In this document: piece after piece, positions 54,738 through 64,000 of the stretch
Layout of the letters: every line of letters starts with the position of its first letter
Numbering within the stretch: the first letter of the stretch is position 1
Source of the DNA: Georgenia faecalis
Lineage (GTDB): Bacteria; Actinomycetota; Actinomycetes; Actinomycetales; Actinomycetaceae
Length of the DNA: 64,000 nt
Assembly (NCBI RefSeq): GCF_003710105.1
Contig: NZ_CP033325.1
Span: 1,054,001-1,118,000, forward strand
Reading direction: 5' to 3'
Position numbers and translations under genes: made by a program
The notes under the pieces: model-generated
Seen by the model: only the letters and a program-made list of their open reading frames with translations
Told to the model about the DNA's origin: nothing
Database searches by the model: none

Positions 54738-56562
54738 GGAGTACGCCCACACGCCGGTGGTGACGGTCGCCGGCACACCGATGAACCCCGACGTCGCCGC
54801 GACGCTCGTCGCCGTGGAGGTGGACGAGAGCCGGCACCTGCCCGCCCTCGCGGTCCTGCGGTTCAGCGACCCGCACGACCGCGTCCTCACCGCCCTCGGG
54901 GCGAGGATGGGCGCGCCCATGACGGTGTCCGTGCAGTCGAGCGGGTCCGGCGGGCCCACGCCCCTCATCGACGCGGAGATCACCGCCATCGAGCGGGACA
55001 TCGGCCCGGAGGGCGCCTTCACCGTCGTGCGCGGCCTCGACCGCACCCATCGCCTCCACGGCGCCTCGCGGGTACGGGCGTTCCCCGACATGACGGCGAG
55101 CGACATCGTCAGGGTCATCGCGGGCGAGGTCGGCATGGTCGGTGAGACGCAGGCCATCGGGCCGAAGTTCACCCACCTCGCCCAGGACGGCCTCACCGAC
55201 TGGGACTTCCTCCACCGCCTGGCGGACACCGTGGGGGCCGTCATCAGCGTCCAGGGGAGGACCCTGCGGTTCGCCCGACCCGGCGACGCCGCCCGCGCAC
55301 CCACCGGGGGCGCCCGGCAGAGCACGGCCGTCATCGAGGCGGGTGTCAACCTCCTGGCGCTGCGCGCGACCGTCACGGGCACCGGCCAGGTCCCGGGCGT
55401 CGAGGTGCGCGGCTGGGACGTCACGGCGAAGAAGGCCCTCGTCGCCACGGCCCCCACGGCGACGGCGGGCGCCGTGCTCGGCTCCACGACGCCGAAGACG
55501 CTCGCCGCCACGGTGGGCGGGCGCACCCACGTGGAGCCGGTGTCCGCGGTCGGGACGATGGACCACGTCGATGCCCGCACCGCCCCCCTCGCGGAACGGC
55601 GGGCGGCCGGCTTCGCCGAGCTCGACGGGGTGGTGCGCGGCAACCCCCACCTCCACGCGGGCACCGCGGTGACGCTGCGCGGCGCCGGCGCGTTCGTCGA
55701 CGGCAAGTACCTCCTCAGCTCCGTGCACCACGAGCTCGACCCCGACCTCGGGTACCGCACGTCCTTCACCGTGGCCGGGGGCTCGGACCGCTCCACCTAC
55801 GGGGTCCTCGGGGGCGGCCGGCAGCAGACGTCGGCCCGGATCCCCGGCGTGCTCACCGGCGTGGTGACCAACCTGAGGGACCCCGAGAATCTCGGGCGGG
55901 TCCGGATCACCTTCCCGGTCCTCGACAACCAGTACGAGAGCTGGTGGGCGCGCACGGTCCAGGCGGGGGCGGGCAAGGGCCGGGGCGCCGTCGTCCTGCC
56001 CGAGGTGGGGGACGAGGTCCTCGTCGCGTTCGGGCAGGGCGACTTCCAGGAGCCGTACGTCCTCGGCGGCCTCTACAACGGCAAGGACGCCCCCACGGCC
56101 GCCTGGTCCGAGCACGTCGGCCAGACGGACGGGGCCGTGATCCGCCGGGCCTGGGTCTCGCGCACCGGGCTCGTGGTGGAGATGCTCGAGAAGCCCGGCG
56201 AGGAGAAGCTCACGCTGCGCACGGCCGACGGCCAGCGGATCACGCTCGTGCAGAAGGCGGACAAGGCCATCGAGATCGTCTCCGGCGGACCGGTCACCGT
56301 CACCGCGAAGGCCGACGTGTCCGTCACCGCGGAGAAGAACGTCTCGGTGTCCACCAGCACCGGGGACGTCGCCGTGCGGGGGAAGAACGTCACGCTCGAG
56401 GCGACGTCCGCGCTCACCCTCAAGGGGATGAAGGTCGCGGTCGAGGGGAGCACGGCGGTGGAGGTCACCGGCGCCACGGTCAAGGTCAGCGCGAACGCGA
56501 CGGCGGAGCTCGCCGCGAACGCCACGACGACGATCCGTGGCGCCCTGGTCCGGATCAACTGA
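54727..56562 (+). CDS. VgrG/gp5-gp27-like spike (Pvc8-like)
   Basis: 611 residues from GTG 54727, with GGAGGTGG before it. The gp27-like part (VEVDESRHLPALAVLRFSDPHD, TDWDFLHRLADTVGAVISVQGRTLRFARP) is followed by the OB-fold gp5-type domain (GVLTGVVTNLRDPENLGRVRITFPVLDNQYESWWARTVQAGAGKGRGAVVLPEVGDEVLVAFGQGDFQEPYVLGGLYNG is the baseplate V signature) and a beta-helical needle of short VTVTAKADVSVTAEKN repeats. It trimerises to the spike that carries the PAAR tip. No effector extension is seen. Confidence 0.95.
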   Translation: MPGEEYAHTPVVTVAGTPMNPDVAATLVAVEVDESRHLPALAVLRFSDPHDRVLTALGARMGAPMTVSVQSSGSGGPTPLIDAEITAIERDIGPEGAFTVVRGLDRTHRLHGASRVRAFPDMTASDIVRVIAGEVGMVGETQAIGPKFTHLAQDGLTDWDFLHRLADTVGAVISVQGRTLRFARPGDAARAPTGGARQSTAVIEAGVNLLALRATVTGTGQVPGVEVRGWDVTAKKALVATAPTATAGAVLGSTTPKTLAATVGGRTHVEPVSAVGTMDHVDARTAPLAERRAAGFAELDGVVRGNPHLHAGTAVTLRGAGAFVDGKYLLSSVHHELDPDLGYRTSFTVAGGSDRSTYGVLGGGRQQTSARIPGVLTGVVTNLRDPENLGRVRITFPVLDNQYESWWARTVQAGAGKGRGAVVLPEVGDEVLVAFGQGDFQEPYVLGGLYNGKDAPTAAWSEHVGQTDGAVIRRAWVSRTGLVVEMLEKPGEEKLTLRTADGQRITLVQKADKAIEIVSGGPVTVTAKADVSVTAEKNVSVSTSTGDVAVRGKNVTLEATSALTLKGMKVAVEGSTAVEVTGATVKVSANATAELAANATTTIRGALVRIN

Positions 56563-56573
56563 GGAGGGACGGC

Positions 56574-56981
56574 ATGGGTCAGGAGTTCATCGGCGCCGGC
56601 TGGGCCTTCCCGCTGCGCGCCGACCAGACCGGGCGCATCGCCCTGGTGACCCAGGAGCGCGAGATCGAGGAGAGCATCCGCCTCATCCTCGCCACCTCCC
56701 CCGGCGAGCGGCCGATGCGCCCGGAGTTCGGGTGCGCCGTCCACGACTACGTCTTCGCCCCGGCCGACGCCTCCACCGCGGGGGACATCGCCTACGCCGT
56801 CCGCGTCTCGCTCGAGCGGTGGGAGCCGCGCATCGACCTCCACGGCGTGACGGTCCGCTTCGACGCCGTCGACGAGGGCGTGCTCCTCATCGACGTCGCC
56901 TACAGCGTCCGGGGCACGAACGACCCCCGCAACCTCGTCTTCCCGTTCTACGTCATCCCCCAGCACGAAGGAGGTGGCTGA
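56574..56981 (+). CDS. gp25-like baseplate wedge protein (Pvc9-like)
   Basis: 135 residues of the GPW/gp25 family: GWAFPLRADQTGRIALVTQEREIEESIRLILATSPGERPMRPEFGCAVHDYVFAP carries the EPR-type core. It binds the sheath's first ring in the baseplate. AGGAGGG precedes the ATG, and the stop overlaps the possible GTG start of the J gene. Confidence 0.95.
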   Translation: MGQEFIGAGWAFPLRADQTGRIALVTQEREIEESIRLILATSPGERPMRPEFGCAVHDYVFAPADASTAGDIAYAVRVSLERWEPRIDLHGVTVRFDAVDEGVLLIDVAYSVRGTNDPRNLVFPFYVIPQHEGGG

Positions 56982-56985
56982 GGCG

Positions 56986-58935
56986 ATGCTGCCCGCCCCG
57001 AACCTCGACGACCGCCGGTTCCAGGACCTCGTCGACGACGCCAAGCGCCGGGTCCAGAACACCTGCCCGGAGTGGAGCGACCACAACGTCTCCGACCCGG
57101 GCGTCACGCTCATCGAGACCTTCGCCTTCATGGTCGACCAGCTCTCCTACCGGCTCAACCGCGTCCCCGACCGGCTCTACATCACCTTCCTCGACCTCCT
57201 CGGCGTCCGGCTCCACCCGCCGACGGCGGCCGCGGCGCACCTCACCTACTGGCTCTCCGCCCCGCAGCCGGAGCCGGTGACCATCCCCGAGCTCGCGGAG
57301 GCGGCGACGGTGCGCACGGACACCGAGGAGGCGGTCGTGTTCGTCACCTCGCGCGCCCTCACCATCTCGCCGCGGTCACTCGTCCACGTGGTGACGCAGG
57401 CGGTCGACGGCGACCCGGTGGACCGCGCCGAGCCGCTGCGCACCGGTGACCGGTTCGCCTGCTTCACGTCCCCGCCCCTCCCGGGCGACGTCCTGCTCCT
57501 CGGGCTCGACGACGCCGCGCCGTCGTGCGTCGTCGTCCTGCGGATCGACAGCGACGTCCAGGGCGTGGGCGTCGACCCCCGGAACCCGCCGCTCGCCTGG
57601 GAGGCGTGGACCGGCACGGACTGGGCGCCCTGCGAGGTCGACAGCGACGGGACCGGCGGGCTCAACCGGGCCGGCGACCTCGTCCTCCACGTGCCGGCGA
57701 CGCACTCCGCCTCCGTCATCGACCACCGCCGGGCGGGGTGGCTGCGCTGCCGGGTGATCGAGCCGGACGAGGGGTACCCGACCTACAGTGCGTCCCCGAC
57801 GATCAGCGCGGCGAGCGCCTTCACCATCGGCGGCACCGTGCCCGCGACCCACTCCGAGACGGTCCTCGACGAGGTCGTGGGGCTGTCCGAGGGGGTGCCC
57901 GGGCAGGTCTTCGTGCTCCAGCGCGTGCCGGTCGTCGCCGGCGGCCCGCCGTTCGTCGTCGACGTCGCCGGGGGTGCGGGGTGGGAGCCGTGGACCGAGG
58001 TGGACTCGTTCGCCGGGTCCGGGCCGGAGGACCACGTCGTCCGGCTCGACCGGACCCGGGGGGAGATTCACTTCCCGCCGGCGGTGCGGCAGCCGGACGG
58101 CACCCTGCGCCACTACGGGGCGGTCCCGCCGAAGGGAGCGCCGCTGCGCGTGCCGGTGTACCGCACCGGCGGCGGGGTGGACGGCAACGTCGCCGCCGGG
58201 GCGGTCAGCGTCCTGCGGACGTCGGTGGCCACGGTGGACCGGGTCGAGAACCGCCGCCCGGCCCTCGGCGGGGTGGCGGGCGAGACCGTGGCCGAGGCGA
58301 GGGAGCGGGGACCGCTGGCCCTGCGCACCCGCGACCGGGCCATCACGGCGGAGGACTACGAGCAGCTCGCCCGCCGGGCTGCACCGGGGATCACCCGCGT
58401 GCGCTGCGTGCCCGCCAGCGCCCCCGAGGACGCCGGCGGGGTGCGCCTGCTCGTCGTGCCCGCGGCGGTGCCGGACGAGGACGCCCAGCTGCGTTTCGAG
58501 GACCTCATCCCGTCGCCGATCTCCCTCGCGGCGATCGCCGAGTACCTCGACGAGCGGCGGCCGGTCGGCGCTCGCGTCCTCGTGGAGCCGCCGTTCTACC
58601 AGGGGGTCACCGTCGTCGCCCGCCTCACCGCCCGCGCGCGGAGCGACGCCACGCTCCTCGAGCGCGAGGCCGTCCGGGCGCTCAACCGCTACTTCGACCC
58701 CCTCACCGGCGGGCCCGACGGTGAGGGGTGGCCGTTCGGCCGGCCCGTGCAGGCGGGCGAGGTCTTCGCCGTCCTCCAGGCGCTCACCGGGACGGAGATC
58801 GTCGAGGACGTGAAGATCTTCGGCGCCGACCCCATCACGGGCCGCCGCGGTGACCCGGTCCAGCGGATCGACCTCGACCCCCACGCGCTCGCCTTCTCGT
58901 TCCGGCACCAGGTACGCGTCAGCGGGAGCCGATGA
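56986..58935 (+). CDS. baseplate J-like wedge protein (Pvc11-like)
   Basis: 649 residues: MLPAPNLDDRRFQDLVDDAKRRV, EWSDHNVSDPGVTLIETFAFMVDQLSYRLNRVPD is the eCIS baseplate-J N-terminus, and the C-terminal half carries RDRAITAEDYEQLARRAAPGITRVRCV and YQGVTVVARLTA. It forms the wedge ring that opens on firing. Start ATG 56986 lies 11 nt behind AAGGAGG; GTG 56974 would overlap the ribosome site and is less likely. It is shorter than Pvc11 of Photorhabdus, as usual for actinobacterial forms. ATGA overlap with the next gene. Confidence 0.94.
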   Translation: MLPAPNLDDRRFQDLVDDAKRRVQNTCPEWSDHNVSDPGVTLIETFAFMVDQLSYRLNRVPDRLYITFLDLLGVRLHPPTAAAAHLTYWLSAPQPEPVTIPELAEAATVRTDTEEAVVFVTSRALTISPRSLVHVVTQAVDGDPVDRAEPLRTGDRFACFTSPPLPGDVLLLGLDDAAPSCVVVLRIDSDVQGVGVDPRNPPLAWEAWTGTDWAPCEVDSDGTGGLNRAGDLVLHVPATHSASVIDHRRAGWLRCRVIEPDEGYPTYSASPTISAASAFTIGGTVPATHSETVLDEVVGLSEGVPGQVFVLQRVPVVAGGPPFVVDVAGGAGWEPWTEVDSFAGSGPEDHVVRLDRTRGEIHFPPAVRQPDGTLRHYGAVPPKGAPLRVPVYRTGGGVDGNVAAGAVSVLRTSVATVDRVENRRPALGGVAGETVAEARERGPLALRTRDRAITAEDYEQLARRAAPGITRVRCVPASAPEDAGGVRLLVVPAAVPDEDAQLRFEDLIPSPISLAAIAEYLDERRPVGARVLVEPPFYQGVTVVARLTARARSDATLLEREAVRALNRYFDPLTGGPDGEGWPFGRPVQAGEVFAVLQALTGTEIVEDVKIFGADPITGRRGDPVQRIDLDPHALAFSFRHQVRVSGSR

Positions 58936-59475
58936 TGCGCGGGATCGTGCCAGGCCTGGCGAGCGCGGCACCCGTCGCGCAGCAGCTGCCCGCCGTCTAC
59001 CAGGAGGACGACTTCCTCCAGCGTTTCGTCGTCGCCTTCGACGAGGCGCTCGCCCCGATCTTCGCCACTCTCGACGGCCTGGACGCCTACGTCGATCCCG
59101 CGCTCGCCCCGCCGGACTTCCTCCTCTGGCTCGCCGAGTGGGTGGGCATCGAGGTCGACGAGTCGTGGTCCGACGAGCGCCGCCGGGAGATCATCGCCGG
59201 TGCGGCGGCGCTGCACCGGCGCCGGGGCACCCTCGCCGGCGTGGCCGCCGCCGTGCGGCTCTCGATCGGCGGGCAGGTCGAGGTGACGGACACCGGCGGC
59301 AGCGTGTGGTCGGCGGCGACCGGGGGCGATCTGCCTGGCACCGCCCGGTCGCACCTCACCGTGCGCGTCGTGGTCCCGGACGCCGGCGCGGTCGACCGCC
59401 GGCGGGCCGAGGCGGTCGTGTCGGGGGTCAAGCCGGCCCACGTCCCACACACCCTGGAGATCGTGGAGGCTTCCC

Positions 59476-59492
<17 letters not shown>
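58932..59492 (+). CDS. tail protein I-like baseplate component (Pvc12-like)
   Basis: 186 residues: LPAVYQEDDFLQRFVVAFDEALAPIFATLDGLDAYVDPALAPPDFLLWLAEWVGIEVDESW is the P2 gpI/Pvc12 signature, followed by RRREIIAGAAALHRRRGTLAGVAAAV. It pairs with the J protein in the wedge and, where present, carries the fibres. Only ~190 residues, the short N-terminal type without a large C-terminal fibre-binding part. It overlaps both neighbours. Confidence 0.92.
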
Positions 59493-61062
<1,570 letters not shown>

Positions 61063-64000
61063 GGCCCGGGTCGGCGATCCCCAGGGCGGACAGGACCCGC
61101 CCGTAGGACCGGATCGCGCGCTGGGCGGCCGCCGGCTCCCCGGCCCGTCGCAGGGCGGCGATGAGCACCCGCCAGGCATCGTCGCGGTACTCGTCGATCT
61201 CCGTGCTGCGTTGGGCGGCCGCGACGGCGGCGGCCGTGTCGCCCCGCGCGAGCTCACGCTCGGCGAGCGTCGCCGCGGCCTCGGCGGCCCGGGACCGGAA
61301 GCGCTCACGGAAGCCGACGACCCACTCGGCGGGCCCCTCCTCAGGGAAGAGGTCCCCGCGGTAGGCCGCGACCGCCCGGTGCAGCGCCGCCGCCGCGGCG
61401 GGGGCGTCGCCTGCACGGTCGGCCCGCGCCGTGTCGGCGAGCGCCTGCTCGAAGTCGACGACGTCGCAGCGCGCGCCGGGCGGCAGGGTGAGGGTGTACG
61501 CCTCGCCGTCGCGGACGATGAGCCGGCTGTGCCGGCCGGGGACACCCGGCTCGAGCGCCTGGCGCAGGCTGGAGAGGCTCACCTGGAGGTTGTGCATCGC
61601 GGCGTCCGGGTGGAGGTCGCCCCACAGGGCGTCGGCGAGGATCTCCCGGTGGACGGGGCGCCCCGCGTGCACCGCGAGGAACTTCAGGGCGGCGCGCGCT
61701 CGCGGGCGGACCGCGGCGAGGGTGACGACGCGGGCGTCGACGACGAGGTGGAACCCCCCGAAGCAGGTGAGCTCCATCGTCGGGGCCCCCGGCGTCGGCG
61801 CCGTGGGGGAGGGCGGCCCGGTGTCCTCCTGCGACCACACCGTCGTGCTCGGCACCCAGGCCCACGGCCGGCAGCCCAGCCCGATGGCACCGGCCGTCGA
61901 CCGGGCCAGCGTGAGGAGCTCGGTGCGGTTCCGTGGGCTCGTGGCGGCCAGCGCGGCGTACGCGAACGCGGAGGCACCGGGGACCCCCGCACCCCGTGCG
62001 GCAGCCTCCGCCGCCCGCGCCGTCGCCTCCGCGTCCGGGAGCCCGAGGATCGCTCCCTCCAGGGCGCCGATGGCGCGGGCCCACGCCTCCAGCACGCCGG
62101 CGTCGAGCTCTCGGGACCGGCAGACGAGCGCCTCGAGCGCGTCCGGCTCCGCCCGGCCGCTGCGCAGGGCGGCGAGCACGCCGGTGGCCTCAACGAGCGC
62201 GGCCGCCCACCGGTCCCCTCGCCGCTCGAGGTCGGCGACGACCGCCGCGACCTCCGCGCGCGCCCGGTGCCCCCCGATGGCCAGCGCGAGGCCGTGCGCG
62301 AGCCGGGCCAGCCACGTCATGCCCAGGTGATCGGCTTCCACCTGGACCCGGTCGAACGGCCCGGAGCCGTGCTCGGGGCCGCGGGCCAGGCCGCTGAGCG
62401 TCACCAGGACCAGCTCGGCGGCCAGTGCCGCCTGCGGTACCTCGGGGGACTCGGCCGCCGCCCGCGCGAGGACGCGGCGGCCGTTGAGCTGGTCGCCGGC
62501 GAGGACGAGGGCGAGGCCCTCGGTCATCACCGCCCGGGGATCGGGGGACTCGTGCGCCGCCCGCGCCGCGGCCAACGGGTCGTGGCGCGTGGCGGCCCGC
62601 AGCAGGTCACCCCACCGGGGCCGGGGCGGCGGAGGCCCGCCGCGCCAGGTGGCGACGGACCGGCGTACGTCCTGGCACAGCGCGCGCGCTGCGGGGTCGG
62701 TGAACTGCGCCTCCGCCTGGCGGGACGCCGCGTCCGCGGCGTCCAGCTGGCCGTCCGCGAGGAGCCGGCGGGCCTCCGCCAGGCGGCACCACGGGTCCGA
62801 CTCGGTGAGCCAGGCGGGCAGCATCGCGGCCCAGCGGTTGTCCCCGCCGGCGCCCCCCACGCCGAGGATCCGGCCGCCGAACTCCCCGAGGAGGCGCTGG
62901 ACGCCCTCCCAGTCCTCCGCCCGGCACCGGGCGCGCAGCGCCTCGGCGACGGCGCCTTCCTCCTCGAGCACCAGCGCCGCCCGCTGGTACCACGCACGGC
63001 TCCGGGCGGGGCCCAGCTCCTCGCGGAGCGCCGTCTCGAGGTGACGCCGCAGCACCTCGTGGTAGCTGAAGCTCTCCCCGCCGTCGGCGCTCGTCGTCAG
63101 CGCCTGGCGCCGCTCGAGCTCGTGGAGGGTCCGTTGCGCGTCGTCGGTGCCGAGCAGGGCGTCGCACCGGTCGGCGGTGAGGATGTCGAAGACGCACGTG
63201 CGCCGCAGGAAGTCCCGGGTCTCGCGGGGCAGGCCGGCGAGCACCTGGGCCGAGAGGTAGTCCTGCGCGTACCGGGACCGTCCGGCGAGGGCGTGGATCG
63301 CGCGTCGGCGCTCGGCGGGGTGTGCGCCGAGGGTCGACAGGTGGAACAGCTGGAGGGCTGCCGCCCACCCCTGGGTGTACCGGGCGAGGGCGGCGACGTC
63401 CCCCGGGGCGATCGGGGCGTGGTGGATGTGCCGGAAGAGCCGCTCGACCTCCCACGTGCGGAAGCGCAGGTCGTCCCCGGTGACGACGACCGGGGGCGGC
63501 AGCTCCGAGCGGGCGAGGTTGAAGGGCGGCATCTGTCGCGAGGCGACGAGGACCCTCAGCGCCGGCGGGGCGAGGACGAGGACCTGCTCGAGGTCGGCCT
63601 CGGCCGTCGTGCCGGCGATGGTGTGGAGGTCGTCGACGACGAGCAGGAGGGCATCGCGCCGGGTCTCGAGGCGTAGCACCAGCTCGCTGACGTCCGCCGG
63701 CGGCTCGTCCACCGGCCCGTCGAGCCACGGGGCCACGGCCTGCCATAGCCACTGGACGAGCCGGCCTGGCACGGCGGCTCCCGCCTGCAGCCGGCACCAC
63801 GCGGCGGGGATGTCGAGAGTGGCGGCCCACTGCGCGGCGAGCGTCGTCTTGCCCGTGCCGGGCGCGCCCACGAGGAGCCCGATCCGCCTCGTCCGCACGG
63901 GGTCCAGTGCCGCGCGCAACCGCGGCCGGTCCAGCCCCGCGACGGTGGGGACGGCGACGACGGCGCGCGGGAGCGTGGCATCTCCCCGTACGAGGGGTGG

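Overview
The window is 64 kb of very GC-rich chromosome with almost no intergenic space, many GTG starts and ATGA/GTGA/TGATG gene overlaps. This points to a high-GC actinobacterium. The block proA - small membrane protein - nadD - unknown - rsfS - phosphoglycerate-mutase-like gene - tRNA-Ala, the several LPxTG-anchored surface proteins with Pro/Thr-rich stalks, and the Ku/LigD pair fit a Micrococcales lineage such as Cellulomonadaceae or Bogoriellaceae. The genus is an inference only. No rRNA, insertion sequence, integrase or CRISPR array was seen.

Region 1 (1-9.1 kb): a 5'-truncated F420-type oxidoreductase; a FrnE/DsbA-like thioredoxin-fold gene overlapping a tiny Cys-pair protein; a divergent non-homologous end-joining pair, ku and ligD; and a secreted, LPxTG-anchored class-C beta-lactamase-fold hydrolase followed by two large hairpins. 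Region 2 (9.1-14 kb): the proA-nadD-rsfS housekeeping run, ending in tRNA-Ala(GGC) and a textbook intrinsic terminator. Region 3 (14.1-22.2 kb): small regulatory cassettes. These are an ArsR-SRPBCC-reductase operon with a perfect operator palindrome, a TetR plus MacB/FtsX-type ABC exporter with another palindrome over the exporter's ribosome-binding site, a PPOX-fold flavoprotein and an MFS transporter. Region 4 (22.2-37.9 kb): a large cell-wall-anchored subtilisin, a TrmB/LuxR-like regulator, a DUF4287 protein, two MFS transporters, a succinate-semialdehyde-type dehydrogenase, a small methyltransferase and a giant wall-anchored beta-lactamase-fold/glycosidase fusion. Five genes in this stretch carry single-base reading-frame breaks, mostly at G/C runs (six sites, all between 26.8 and 36.8 kb). 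This suggests either local sequence errors or a patch of decay.

Region 5 (38-64 kb) is the most interesting part: a practically complete extracellular-type contractile injection system (eCIS), the phage-tail-like particle family known from Streptomyces and from Photorhabdus PVC. PAAR tip and membrane/Ig-like protein genes run leftward. The rightward series is: LuxR-type regulator, exported TolB/DUF11 protein, DUF4255 cap-type protein, AAA+ ATPase, DUF4157 metalloprotease-like protein, sheath, tube, zinc-finger baseplate-type protein, DUF6760-like protein, a 1256-residue Pro/Ala-rich protein, second tube, LysM protein, VgrG-like spike, gp25 wedge, baseplate J, tail protein I, and a zinc-ribbon membrane protein with an outer beta-sandwich. 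A large AAA/TPR/BTAD regulator, cut by the window edge, faces the cluster. No tail fibre and no classical helical tape measure were found. Together with two candidate membrane proteins, this favours a particle that acts from inside the producing cell, as in Streptomyces, rather than a released one; that is inference.
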